Shown here piece after piece: positions 52,597 through 61,299 of a DNA stretch of 64,000 bases. A model generated the notes under the pieces. It was not told the DNA's origin, made no database searches, and saw nothing but the letters and a program-made list of their open reading frames with translations. Location of the stretch: positions 843,501 to 907,500 of the forward strand of contig NZ_CP142362.1 in the NCBI RefSeq assembly GCF_035918395.1, in the 5' to 3' direction. This stretch comes from Mycolicibacterium sp. ND9-15. Lineage in GTDB: Bacteria; Actinomycetota; Actinomycetes; Mycobacteriales; Mycobacteriaceae. Position 1 is the stretch's first letter, and the number at the start of each line of letters is the position of its first letter. Made by a program: the position numbers and the translations under genes.

Positions 52597-54197
52597 GCGT
52601 TCACCCGCTGGGCCGTCTTCTTGGCCCACCGGTAGTCCGGCTTGCCGTTACCCAGGCGGCGGACCTGGTCGACGAAGATGAACTCCTTCGGGGCCTTGAA
52701 CCGCGCCAGGCTCGACGTGCAGTGGTCATGAAGCGTGGCGGGATCGGTGCTGTCCTGCAGTGCGACCAGTGCGACGACTTCTTCGCCCCACCGATCGCTC
52801 GGCCGCCCCACCACCAGCGCGTCGGCGATCGCCGGGTGCGTGCGCAGCACCTCTTCGACCTCTTCGACGAATACCTTCTCGCCCCCGGTGTTGACGACGA
52901 GCGAATCGCGTCCGAACAGTCGCAGCGTCCCGTCGGCCGCCAGCGATCCCCGGTCGCCGGATATCACCACGCGTCGCCCCTCCACCACCGGGAATGTCAG
53001 CCGGGTCGCTGCCTCGTCATCGAAGTAGCCCAGCGGAATCCGGCCGCCGCGGGCGACGAAGCCGACCTCGTCCTCACCCGGATCGAGGAAGCGCCGATAG
53101 TCCTCGGACAGCACCAGTGCGCCCTCGCGCAGTTCGAACGTGTCCTTCTCGTCACCGCGCTGGCTTCGGCCGAAGCCGACGTTGCCGGTTTCCGATGACC
53201 CGTACCCGTTGATCAAGGTGATCTGGGGTAGCAGTTCCAACAGCGCGCGTTGGTGTTTCGGATTGGTCGCCGCGCCGCCCGTTCCGATCGCGAACAACGA
53301 CGACAGGTCATAGGACCCGCGGCGCAACTCGTCGACCAACGGCGCGGCGTAGGCGTCGCCGACCATCGTCATCAGTCCGACCTTCTCGCGTTGCGCGGTT
53401 TCCAGCACCGCGATCGGATCGAATTTCGTCTGGTCGTAGAGGATCACCGGCAGGCCGTTGAGCAGGGCGGCGAATGCGGTCCACATTCCGGCCGCGTGCA
53501 TCAGCGGTGACACCGCAAACCACGGTTGTCCGGCGTGGGTGACCTTGGCGTGGATCTCGTCGACCGAGTCATGGTCGGCGCCGTTCATCGAGATCACATA
53601 GGTGTCGCTCTGACGCCACATCACGCCCTTGGGCCGTCCGGTGGTGCCACCGGTGCACACCATCATCACGTCGTCGGGCGATGGTGTGATCGGCTGGTCG
53701 GTATCACCTTGCGCCAGCGCGTCTTCCAGTGGAGTAGCACCCGGCAACTGCGGCGTGGCGGGGTCGTCGTCGATCGAGATCATCAGGTCGGCACTCGCCG
53801 GCGGCAGCACATCGGCGAACTTGGCGCCCAAGGACCGGTGGTAGATGACCGCACGCGGTTTGAGGTAGTCGAGGAGTTCGGCCACCTCTCGGGGCGTGTA
53901 GTTGTAGTTGACGTTGACCGGGACGGTGCGCGCCTTCAGGCACCCGATCACCATGTCGGGGTACAAATCGTTGTGCATGAGCAGCGCGACGCGGTCCTGT
54001 CCGCACTCCCAGTTCTGCAGTGCTGGGCGTTCGCGGTGTGCGCCGAACCCCTGTGCGGCAAGGTAATTCGCGAGCCGGCGGGTACGGTCCGCCGACTCGC
54101 CGAACGTGCTGCGGCGCGACCCGCAGACCGTCATCAGCCGATCGGGCGCCGCTTGGGCGATCGCGTCGAGCACCGCCCCGATCGTCCACTCGGGCAT
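52593..54197 (-). CDS. AMP-dependent acyl-CoA synthetase
   Basis: A 534-residue adenylate-forming ligase. The P-loop CTGGTTGRPKG is at 181-191, NGYGSSETGN follows, and the C-terminal catalytic Lys is in NGKPDYRW. It resembles the ligase at 37426, including an insertion near residue 60 (LQNWECGQDR). It may activate a second carboxylic acid in the pathway. ATG at 54197 is one base from the amidohydrolase stop at 54199 (no overlap); the ribosome site is weak, so coupling is probable. Confidence 0.9.
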   Translation of the reverse strand: MPEWTIGAVLDAIAQAAPDRLMTVCGSRRSTFGESADRTRRLANYLAAQGFGAHRERPALQNWECGQDRVALLMHNDLYPDMVIGCLKARTVPVNVNYNYTPREVAELLDYLKPRAVIYHRSLGAKFADVLPPASADLMISIDDDPATPQLPGATPLEDALAQGDTDQPITPSPDDVMMVCTGGTTGRPKGVMWRQSDTYVISMNGADHDSVDEIHAKVTHAGQPWFAVSPLMHAAGMWTAFAALLNGLPVILYDQTKFDPIAVLETAQREKVGLMTMVGDAYAAPLVDELRRGSYDLSSLFAIGTGGAATNPKHQRALLELLPQITLINGYGSSETGNVGFGRSQRGDEKDTFELREGALVLSEDYRRFLDPGEDEVGFVARGGRIPLGYFDDEAATRLTFPVVEGRRVVISGDRGSLAADGTLRLFGRDSLVVNTGGEKVFVEEVEEVLRTHPAIADALVVGRPSDRWGEEVVALVALQDSTDPATLHDHCTSSLARFKAPKEFIFVDQVRRLGNGKPDYRWAKKTAQRVNA

Positions 54198-54198
54198 T

Positions 54199-55407
54199 CT
54201 AGGCGCCGACTCGCACGTTCGCACCGAGCAGTTCGAGAGCGTTGTCGCGCATTACCTTTCGGGTGTCTTCGTGGCTGAACTCGGGGAACTGAGGAATGTC
54301 AGCGGTGAACGAGGTGGGATCCGCCAACCCCTCCCCATGCGGCCAGTCGGACCCGAACAGGATCTTGTCCACGCCGATGGTCTCGGCCAGCAGCTTGACG
54401 TCGTCCTCGTAGTACGGCGCGATCCACACGTTGTTGCGTAACTGTTCGACCGGGTCCTCCTTGTAGTGGTACGGCGCGTTGTTGGCAGACTTCTTGAGCC
54501 GCTTGATGAGCCGGTAGACGAAGTAGGAACCATTCTCGATGCTGGCCACCTTGAGCTTGGGGTGCCGGGTGAACACCTGGTGGACGATCATCGAGGCCAC
54601 GGTGTCGTGGATGGCGCGGTCGTCCATGATCACCATGTCGAGCGGATCGCGCTTACCGAAGCCCTTGAACACACCGCTGCCGCCCCACAGCGCGGGGATG
54701 GCCATATAGCCGGAGTCGGACAGGTGAAAGACCACTGGGACACCCGCCTCGGCCAGACGCGCCCACACCGGGTCGTGCACCGGATCGCCGAGGGAGCGGG
54801 GCCCTACCTCGCCCGGCACCGGCGCCGGCCTCACGCACACCAGCTTCGCGTTTCTGCTCAGCACGAACTCGACCTCTTCGATGGCCTTCTCGGGGTCGGC
54901 CAGCGAGATGATCGGCGCGGCGATGATGCGGTGATCAGGCCGGTCGAACCCCCAGTCCTCGTCGAGCCACAGGTTGAAGGCGTGGACCGATGCCATGGTG
55001 GCCGGGATGTCGTGCTTGAGGCCCTCCTCGACGCCGCACGCGAAAGTCGGGAGCATGAATACTGTTTCGAGGTTCTGCTTGTCGAGGATCTTCACCCGGG
55101 CTTCTCGGTTTTGATACTCGGGGTGGTCGGCCAGCCGGTCGACCTTCATCAGCGACGCCGGATCGACCCCCTCGGGGATTTCGCCCCGGAACAGCAGGTC
55201 CAGGCAGCCGGGTTCGATGATCGGGTCGAAGGTCGGGTTCGGGATGAAGTGGTTGATCACACCACCGAACACCGCGAAGGTGCGCTTACCGTCCGTGAGC
55301 ATCTGCACGCCGCGGCTGCGGAATTCCTTGGGCAGGTGCCGGGTGAACGAGTCGATCGGCTCGTAATAGTGGTTGTCGACGTCGATGGCCCGATAGTCCA
55401 GGGTCAT
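54199..55407 (-). CDS. Amidohydrolase_2 family metal-dependent hydrolase
   Basis: A 402-residue amidohydrolase with the intact N-terminal metal motif in IDVDNHYYEP, the C-terminal FGSDWPHGEG, and a His in VVFHLSDSG. ACMSD-like decarboxylases and ring-opening hydrolases share this pattern. ATG at 55407 overlaps the upstream enoyl-CoA hydratase stop. It is longer than the second amidohydrolase (51760). A hydrolytic or decarboxylating role in the pathway is inferred. All genes from 56267 to 49515 are tightly packed, five junctions overlapping and one separated by one base. Confidence 0.88.
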   Translation of the reverse strand: MTLDYRAIDVDNHYYEPIDSFTRHLPKEFRSRGVQMLTDGKRTFAVFGGVINHFIPNPTFDPIIEPGCLDLLFRGEIPEGVDPASLMKVDRLADHPEYQNREARVKILDKQNLETVFMLPTFACGVEEGLKHDIPATMASVHAFNLWLDEDWGFDRPDHRIIAAPIISLADPEKAIEEVEFVLSRNAKLVCVRPAPVPGEVGPRSLGDPVHDPVWARLAEAGVPVVFHLSDSGYMAIPALWGGSGVFKGFGKRDPLDMVIMDDRAIHDTVASMIVHQVFTRHPKLKVASIENGSYFVYRLIKRLKKSANNAPYHYKEDPVEQLRNNVWIAPYYEDDVKLLAETIGVDKILFGSDWPHGEGLADPTSFTADIPQFPEFSHEDTRKVMRDNALELLGANVRVGA

Positions 55408-56267
55408 GGTCCCTCTCCCTTCAATGGCGGAAAGTTCGGTGGGCGCTTCTCGAAGAAACTCGTGATGCCCTCGAGGAAGTCGGGTCGCGTCATCGACTCG
55501 TGCATCAGCTTCTCGGCATGGTCACTGGCTTCGAAGACATCGCGCATGGTGTCTGCGTACACCTGTTGCTTGATGACCGCCAGCGAACTGGGCGCACAGT
55601 TGCCGGCGATGTCCTCGGCGTAGCCGATCGCGCGGGACAGCAACTCCTCCGGTGCCACCACCTCATTGACCAAGCCGAGCCGCGCGGCCTCGTCGGCGAA
55701 GAACACCCGTCCGGACAGCAACAGGTCCATGGCCACGCCGACGCCGACGATCCGCGGCAGGATCCAGGAGATCCCGTACTCGGCGATCAGCCCGCGTCGG
55801 GCGAATGAGGTGGTGAACTTCGCACCATCGGCCGCGAAGCGCACGTCACACGCCAGCGCCAGCGTCAAACCCATTCCGGCACAAGCACCGTTGATCGCAG
55901 CGATGACCGGCTTGCGAATGCCCATGAGGAAGTGCGGATGGCGCGCGCCGACGAGCTTGCCGACATCGGTGTCTGCTGCGGCGTCGACCGTGGCGGCGCT
56001 GATGGTCGTCAGGTCGCCCATGTCGGCGCCCGCGCAGAATGCCCGGCCGCTCCCGGTGACCACGACCGTCCGCACCGCGGGATCGGCCTCGGCGTCGTCC
56101 AGTCGCTCGTAGAAAGTGGTGGCCAGCCCGCCGCCCCAGCCGTTCATCCGGTCCGGCCGGTTGAGAGTGAGCACCGCCACCCCGCTGTCGCGTAGCTCGT
56201 AGCGCACCGGCGCGGCCCCGGAGTCAGGCTGGGAGTCGGCTTGGGCGACGTGGTCAGGAGCGCTCAC
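55404..56267 (-). CDS. Enoyl-CoA hydratase/isomerase
   Basis: A 287-residue crotonase. The oxyanion stretch AFCAGADMGDL and the second INGACAGMGLTLALA are visible, and LIAEYGISWILPR lies in the region that holds the second catalytic Glu. It hydrates or isomerises a 2-enoyl-CoA. GTG at 56267. It is the first gene of a coupled operon running to the acyl-CoA dehydrogenase at 49515. A weak copy of the regulon operator lies about 45 bp upstream. Confidence 0.9.
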   Translation of the reverse strand: MSAPDHVAQADSQPDSGAAPVRYELRDSGVAVLTLNRPDRMNGWGGGLATTFYERLDDAEADPAVRTVVVTGSGRAFCAGADMGDLTTISAATVDAAADTDVGKLVGARHPHFLMGIRKPVIAAINGACAGMGLTLALACDVRFAADGAKFTTSFARRGLIAEYGISWILPRIVGVGVAMDLLLSGRVFFADEAARLGLVNEVVAPEELLSRAIGYAEDIAGNCAPSSLAVIKQQVYADTMRDVFEASDHAEKLMHESMTRPDFLEGITSFFEKRPPNFPPLKGEGP

Positions 56268-56309
56268 CCAGCAGTCCTCCTCCAGCGGTCCAAGCCCCGT
56301 GAATGCTCA

Positions 56310-56328
56310 TACTGTACACCTATCGGTA
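56310..56328. promoter_or_regulatory. Regulon operator copy 6 (weak)
   Basis: TACTGTAC-ACC-TATCGGTA keeps 12 of 16 arm bases of the consensus, with the right arm degraded. It lies before the GTG of the hydratase at 56267. It may be a low-affinity or decayed site. Confidence 0.4.
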
Positions 56329-56352
56329 GCGCCTTCCGCAATGGCCGACGCC

Positions 56353-57360
56353 TCACGCGTCGACCAGTCCGAACCGCCGATACGCTGTGTCGATCTGCAC
56401 CTTCGCCTCGGCGGGCAGGTGCGCTTGCGGCGGCCGCGAGTGCGGGTACTCCCCGATCGGTAGTCCGAGCGCCGAGGCCGCGTATTTGAACGCTCCGCCC
56501 CAGTGCGTGAAGTAGTCGGGCCGGCCCGGATAACAGGTGAACCACGATCCCATGTCGAGGTCGAACTGGTCGAGCCCGGACTCGCGCGCGTAGTCCATCG
56601 CCTCGACGAGTTTGTCGTTGACGATGAGGTCCCAGTACTCGGTGAACAGCCGTCGCTGCGGGGTTTCAAACAGGTAGCCGGCGGTGCCGAGCTGCGCGGG
56701 GCAGACGATGCCGTCGCGCAGCCACCCCGCGCGATACACGGTCTTGTCGCACTCCCACACCGCCAGTCCCGGTGCCAACACGTGCAGCCGCCTGCTGGCA
56801 GCCGGCCGGAACGCGCCCTCCTTCGTCGCGCACACCGCCGGGATCTCGTCGTAGATCCGGGCACTTTCGACGGGGGTCAACACGTAGCCCGACGACGGCG
56901 AGTTGAACATCCCGAGCGCGATGTCGGTGCGATCGGCGATGTAGCGAAAGAAGTTCAGAACGCCTTCCCCGCCGTGCGCCTCCATCATCGGGGTCTGGAT
57001 GTAGACGATATCGGCGCCGGCCTCCTGCGCGTGCCGGGTGAGCTCAAGGCAGTCTTTGGCCGCGGTCGCGGCGGTGCACGCCTGCACCACGACGTCGGGG
57101 TTGGCTTTGCGTCCCTCGTCGATTGCCACCTCCAGCAACCGCTTTCGTTCGTCGAGCGTGAGCGCCCAGAACTCGGCGATGCCGCTGGTGCACCACAACA
57201 ACGGGTGGTTCAGGACGCCGACACAGTGTCGGACCAGCGTTCGATAGGCATCCCAGTCGATGTCGTCGCCGTCAACGCCGCAGAAGGGCGTGTAGAGGGA
57301 GTCCCCGATTCCGCGCAGATGGTTGCGGGCCCACTCTCGAGCGTCTTCGGCCGTCGCCAC
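56353..57360 (-). CDS. Dihydrodipicolinate synthase family aldolase/lyase
   Basis: A 335-residue class I aldolase of the DHDPS/NAL superfamily. The Schiff-base lysine is Lys180 (VCATKEGAFRP), and GMFNSPSSGYV holds the tyrosine region. In aromatic and PAH degradation, DHDPS-like hydratase-aldolases cleave benzylidenepyruvates. A retro-aldol step in side-chain or ring cleavage would fit here. GTG at 57360 has GAGGAGG 5 bp upstream. It follows the SDR by about 16 bp and heads toward the hydratase operon. Confidence 0.87.
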   Translation of the reverse strand: MATAEDAREWARNHLRGIGDSLYTPFCGVDGDDIDWDAYRTLVRHCVGVLNHPLLWCTSGIAEFWALTLDERKRLLEVAIDEGRKANPDVVVQACTAATAAKDCLELTRHAQEAGADIVYIQTPMMEAHGGEGVLNFFRYIADRTDIALGMFNSPSSGYVLTPVESARIYDEIPAVCATKEGAFRPAASRRLHVLAPGLAVWECDKTVYRAGWLRDGIVCPAQLGTAGYLFETPQRRLFTEYWDLIVNDKLVEAMDYARESGLDQFDLDMGSWFTCYPGRPDYFTHWGGAFKYAASALGLPIGEYPHSRPPQAHLPAEAKVQIDTAYRRFGLVDA

Positions 57361-57376
57361 GATGACCTCCTCAGCG

Positions 57377-58174
57377 TCAAGTGAAGTCTGAGCCGCCGTC
57401 GACGTTGACGTTGGCGCCGGTCATGTAGGAGTTGCGGCGGGACGCGAGAAATGCGACGACGGGCGCGATTTCGTCGGGCAGGCCGGCGCGCGGGAGATGG
57501 GCGGGGTGGCCGAAGTGCTCACCGATCGCGCCCATCAACGCATACGGGTCGGTGCCGTCGACACCCACCGACTCGGCCCAGCCGATCAGCGCTTCGGATG
57601 CGATGCTGCCCGGCGAGACCACGTTGACCATGATCTCGTCTTTGGCCAGCAACAGCGACAGGTTCTTCGAGATACTCGTCACCGCCGCCTTGGCCGCGGT
57701 GTAGGCCGGCAGGATCACGCTTTGCCGCTGTGTCGAATGGGCGGAGAAGTTCACGATGCGGGCCCACTGTGCGGCACGCAAGAGCGGAAGCGCCGACCGC
57801 ACGCAGTGCACCATGCCCATCACGCCGCCGTCGAACGCGATGCGCCACTGTTCATCGGTCAGATCCTCGAAGGTGCCGACGGCGTCGGGGCCGACGGCGT
57901 TGATGAGGATGTTGAGTTCGCCGTTCCAGCGCTGCCCGATCTCATCGAAGGCGCGCCGCACCTGATCGGCGTCGGTGATGTCGGCAATCAGCGCCAGCGC
58001 GTCGGGGCTGCCGATCTCGACGAGCGCCGTCGCCGCCTCCCCGAGGACATCCGGCGTGCGTCCGACGACCGCCACCCGGGCCCCGTCTTCGGCCAGACAG
58101 CGCGCCGTCGCAAAACCCATGCCGCGCCCACCGCCGACCACGACGGCGGAGGCGTCCTTCAGCCCGAGGTCCAT
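57377..58174 (-). CDS. Short-chain dehydrogenase/reductase
   Basis: A 265-residue SDR. The cofactor motif is VVGGGRGMGFA at 12-22, and the active residues are Ser144 (FSAHS), Tyr158 and Lys162 (YTAAK). NAVG replaces the common NNAG at 92-95. It ends in the usual GANVNVDGGSDFT. ATG at 58174. It begins next to the shared operator at 58.21 kb. Reversible oxidation of a hydroxy-CoA or cyclic alcohol is probable. Confidence 0.9.
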   Translation of the reverse strand: MDLGLKDASAVVVGGGRGMGFATARCLAEDGARVAVVGRTPDVLGEAATALVEIGSPDALALIADITDADQVRRAFDEIGQRWNGELNILINAVGPDAVGTFEDLTDEQWRIAFDGGVMGMVHCVRSALPLLRAAQWARIVNFSAHSTQRQSVILPAYTAAKAAVTSISKNLSLLLAKDEIMVNVVSPGSIASEALIGWAESVGVDGTDPYALMGAIGEHFGHPAHLPRAGLPDEIAPVVAFLASRRNSYMTGANVNVDGGSDFT

Positions 58175-58209
58175 GCGGCCTTTCGCTCACCCGATTGCGT
58201 GGAAAACCT

Positions 58210-58228
58210 TACTATAGGACTTACAGTA
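58210..58228. promoter_or_regulatory. Regulon operator copy 7
   Basis: TACTATAG-GAC-TTACAGTA matches 14 of 16 arm positions, with a perfect right arm. It lies between the SDR (minus) and the second TetR gene (plus), so autoregulation of that TetR is likely. Confidence 0.72.
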
Positions 58229-58408
58229 GAACAGCGGAACAACCGTGGAGACCGGCGACCCGAAGGCTCCCGGTATGGTTGACGGTAACGGCCGGGCCGC
58301 GACACACCTGCGTTGGCGCAGATCAGAGGCGGCTGACGGTACATTCAGGTCCACCAACCCCATTTCCGGGGGGCTGCGCGCGCGGCTTAGTCGATGGAGG
58401 TGCCCTAG

Positions 58409-59131
58409 GTGGCAAGGCAGGCGACCGCGGAGAAGCGTCAGCGACGCGAGCGCGGATCGATCAATCCCGACGACATCATCAAGGGCGCCTTCGAGCTCGC
58501 CGAAGAGGTGGGCATCGACAACCTGTCCATGCCGCTGCTCGGCAAGCACCTCGGCGTCGGCGTCACGAGCATCTACTGGTACTTCCGCAAGAAGGACGAT
58601 CTTCTCAACGCGATGACCGACCGCGCGCTGCGCCAGTATGTCTTCGCCACGCCGTATGTGGAGGCCAAGGACTGGCGTGAGACGCTGAGCAACCACGCGC
58701 GCACCATGCGAAAGACGTTCATGGGCAACCCGATCCTGTGCGACCTGATTCTCATCCGATCGGCGCTGAGTCCGCGGATGGCCAAGCTCGGCGTGCAGGA
58801 GGTCGAGAAGGCGATCGCAGGCCTGGTAGAAGCCGGGCTGTCCCCCGACGACGCGTTCGACACCTACTCGGCGGTGTCGGTGCATGTTCGTGGATCCGTT
58901 GTGCTGCACCGGCTTCGGGAGAAAAACCGAGCGGCCAACGAAGGACCGAGCGACATCGAGGAGACGATGAGCATCGACGCCGACAGCACGCCGCTGCTGG
59001 CTTTGGTCACCGAGAGGGGCCACCATATCGGCGCCGCCGACGACAAGAACTTCGAGTTCGGCCTCGAGTGCATACTCGACCACGCGAGTCGCCTGATCGC
59101 GGACAACAAGCCGGCCAAGCGTAAACGTTAG
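58409..59131 (+). CDS. TetR family regulator (candidate regulon repressor 2)
   Basis: A 240-residue TetR protein. The DNA-binding domain reads NLSMPLLGKHLGVGVTSIYW then YFRKKDDLLNAMTDRAL, nearly identical to the TetR at 40734. Flanking sequence (RQRRERGSIN) is also shared. The C-terminal ligand domain differs and is longer. GTG at 58409 has GGAGG 8 bp upstream. It sits 180 bp downstream of operator 7 with no other gene in between. The two proteins could be a repressor pair that responds to different ligands, or may heterodimerise. Confidence 0.88.
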   Translation: MARQATAEKRQRRERGSINPDDIIKGAFELAEEVGIDNLSMPLLGKHLGVGVTSIYWYFRKKDDLLNAMTDRALRQYVFATPYVEAKDWRETLSNHARTMRKTFMGNPILCDLILIRSALSPRMAKLGVQEVEKAIAGLVEAGLSPDDAFDTYSAVSVHVRGSVVLHRLREKNRAANEGPSDIEETMSIDADSTPLLALVTERGHHIGAADDKNFEFGLECILDHASRLIADNKPAKRKR

Positions 59132-59132
59132 C

Positions 59133-59181
59133 GATTTCGGTGCGCTATCAATCGCTCAGCGACTGGTAGCGCACCCAAATC
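59133..59181. repeat. Intergenic palindrome, family A, copy 3
   Basis: GATTTCGGTGCGCTAT (59133-59148) and GTAGCGCACCCAAATC (59166-59181) form an imperfect 16-bp dyad with two mismatches. It sits between the convergent TetR and thiolase genes, immediately after one stop and before the other. Confidence 0.75.
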
Positions 59182-59183
59182 AC

Positions 59184-60359
59184 TCAGACTTCGATGACGA
59201 CTGCGCCGCCCTGCCCACCGCCGGCACACATCGCGGCGACACCGATGCCACCGCCGCGCCGCTGCAGTTCGTAGACCAGGGTGGTGACCATCCGCGCACC
59301 CGATGCGGCGATGGGATGACCGAGGCTGCAACCACTTCCGGAGAAGTTGACCAGCTCCTCGTCGAGGCCGTACTCGCGGCACGCGGCGATTGGCACCGAG
59401 GCGAACGCCTCGTTGATCTCCCACAGCGCGACGTCGGAGGGCTTCAGGCCGGCGCGGTCGAGCACCTTGCCGATCACCTTCACCGCGCCCAGGCCCGTGT
59501 CGCGCGGTGGCACACCGGCCGCGGCCCACGCCTTGACGGCGGCCATCTTCGTCAGGTTCTCCGCGTCGGCGTAGGCGCTGTCGACCAGTGCGACCGCGGC
59601 AGCGGCGTCATTGGTTCCGCTGCTGTTGCCCGCAGTGATCGAGAACCCCTCGATCTCGGGATGAAGCGGCTTGAGGCCCGCCAACTTCTCGACGGTGGTG
59701 TCGCGGCGCGGATGCTCGTCGATGTTGAACTCGATCACCGAGCCGTCGAACTGCTGCACCTTCAGCGGCACGATCTCGTCGACGAACTTGCCCGCGTCGA
59801 TCGCCGCTATCGCGCGCTGATGCGACCGCGCGGCCCACGCGTCCATCTCCTCACGGGTGATGCCGACCGCCTGCGCGGTGTTCCACCCGACGGTGACCGA
59901 CATGTCGCGGGTCGGCGCGTCGGGGGTTTCGACGTGGGTGGGCGGCATCCACTTCTCCTCGAACTTCAGTTCGGGGCCCGGGATGCGCCAGTTGACCAGC
60001 GGCGTCATCGACAGCGACTGCACACCACCGGCGATCAGCGCACGCTCCATGCCCGAGCCGATCTGCGCGGCCGCGTTGCCGATCGCGGTGAGGCTACCCG
60101 CGCAGTGCCGGTTCACCGACTGCCCCGGCACCTCCTGCAGGCCGGTCGCGTCGGCGGCATAACGGGCCAGATCGCCTCCGCCGTAATGCGATTCGGCGAA
60201 GATGAGGTCGTCGATGGCGTTCGGGTCGATCCCCGAGCGGCGGATCACCTCCGGCAGCACGGTGGTGATCAGCTCTTCCGGCGGGGTGTTGACCAGCGTT
60301 CCCTTGAAGGATCGGCCGATCGCGGTCCTGGCGGCACCTACGATGACGGGTGTGGGCAT
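59184..60359 (-). CDS. Thiolase (acetyl-CoA acetyltransferase)
   Basis: A 391-residue degradative thiolase with all motifs: active Cys86 in NRHCAGSL, NEAFASVP, GCSLGHPIAASGAR with the catalytic His, and the second Cys in AAMCAGGGQGGA. It cleaves a 3-ketoacyl-CoA to acetyl-CoA or propionyl-CoA. ATG at 60359. It follows the enoyl-CoA hydratase on the same strand after 64 bp containing a half-site TACTGTAG at 60408. It is probably the last gene of the thioesterase-GntR-hydratase-thiolase unit, or has its own weak promoter. Confidence 0.93.
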   Translation of the reverse strand: MPTPVIVGAARTAIGRSFKGTLVNTPPEELITTVLPEVIRRSGIDPNAIDDLIFAESHYGGGDLARYAADATGLQEVPGQSVNRHCAGSLTAIGNAAAQIGSGMERALIAGGVQSLSMTPLVNWRIPGPELKFEEKWMPPTHVETPDAPTRDMSVTVGWNTAQAVGITREEMDAWAARSHQRAIAAIDAGKFVDEIVPLKVQQFDGSVIEFNIDEHPRRDTTVEKLAGLKPLHPEIEGFSITAGNSSGTNDAAAAVALVDSAYADAENLTKMAAVKAWAAAGVPPRDTGLGAVKVIGKVLDRAGLKPSDVALWEINEAFASVPIAACREYGLDEELVNFSGSGCSLGHPIAASGARMVTTLVYELQRRGGGIGVAAMCAGGGQGGAVVIEV

Positions 60360-60423
60360 GTTGTCCACCTCGGGTTTCGACGTTAGCGACGTTACAAAAC
60401 TAGCAGATACTGTAGCGAGGCCG

Positions 60424-61290
60424 TTAGCCGGGCTCGGGCACGTGGAAATGCTCGTCGCGCAGCCGGAACGCTTCCTTGGCGCCGTACTGCGCACGGGTCT
60501 TGACGAAGTTGAACTCACCCTCGGCGAACTGCAGGTTCGTTCCGTAGGCATGGAACAGGTAGCTCGCCACTTCCTCACCCTGATAGGCCTGGCTCTGCTC
60601 GACGAGGCGGAACGCCTCCTTGGCGATCACGACGCCGTCGGCGGGCATCTTGGCTGCCTTCTCCGCCCAGTAGCGCGCCCGCGCCGCAACCTGGTCGGCG
60701 CCGCAGGTGTCGGTGAACACCCCGAGGTGCTCGACCGCGCCCGCCTCGATGACGTCGCCGGTCAGCAGCAACCGACGCGCCAGCACCGGACCGAGTCGGT
60801 GGAAGAACATGTGCAGGCTGCCCAGCGCGGGACCGAGGAACCGGGTGGCCGGCATGCCGATCTTGGTGCTGCGCGCGATCACCGAGATATCGGTCATCAA
60901 CGCCATCTCGAAACCGCCACCCAAGGCGTACCCGTTGATCTCCCCCACCGTGACCTTCGGGAATCCCATGAAGTTGTGGTAGAAGCCGAACGTCTTGCGA
61001 TCCACGGTCAACCGCCGGCGCTGGCTGGGACGCCTCTTGGCTTGTGCCGAGGCCTCATCGCCGTACCAGCCGTAGGCGTTGTTCATATCGGCCCCGGTGC
61101 TGAACACGCCGTCGGCGCCGCGCAGCAGGACCACCGTGATGTCGTCGTCGGCGGCGACCTGATCGAGATAGCGGGCCACCGCGTCACGCATCGCCGCGTC
61201 GTAGGAGTTGCGCCGGGCCGGGTTGTTGAAGGTGATCGTCGCGATCCGCTTCTGGTGGTCGACCTCGAACAGCACGCGGTCATCGGTCAT
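60424..61290 (-). CDS. Enoyl-CoA hydratase/isomerase
   Basis: A 288-residue crotonase. The first oxyanion region is VFSTGADMNNA and the second is GEINGYALGGGFEMALM. It likely hydrates or isomerises an unsaturated acyl-CoA. The C-terminal tail (VPEPG) is slightly longer than usual. ATG at 61290 lies 9 bp after the GntR stop, so they are probably co-transcribed. It is not closely similar to the hydratases at 55404, 62817 and 63639. Confidence 0.9.
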   Translation of the reverse strand: MTDDRVLFEVDHQKRIATITFNNPARRNSYDAAMRDAVARYLDQVAADDDITVVLLRGADGVFSTGADMNNAYGWYGDEASAQAKRRPSQRRRLTVDRKTFGFYHNFMGFPKVTVGEINGYALGGGFEMALMTDISVIARSTKIGMPATRFLGPALGSLHMFFHRLGPVLARRLLLTGDVIEAGAVEHLGVFTDTCGADQVAARARYWAEKAAKMPADGVVIAKEAFRLVEQSQAYQGEEVASYLFHAYGTNLQFAEGEFNFVKTRAQYGAKEAFRLRDEHFHVPEPG

Positions 61291-61299
61291 GGGGTGTCC

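Noticed and set aside
11580..59185. CRISPR array from the repeated palindromes
   Set aside because: The repeats are scattered over tens of kilobases at gene ends, with no spacers and no cas genes.
60408..60415. TACTGTAG upstream of the thiolase as a ninth operator
   Set aside because: The right half (GGCCGTTA) keeps only 3 of 8 positions, so it is at most a half-site.
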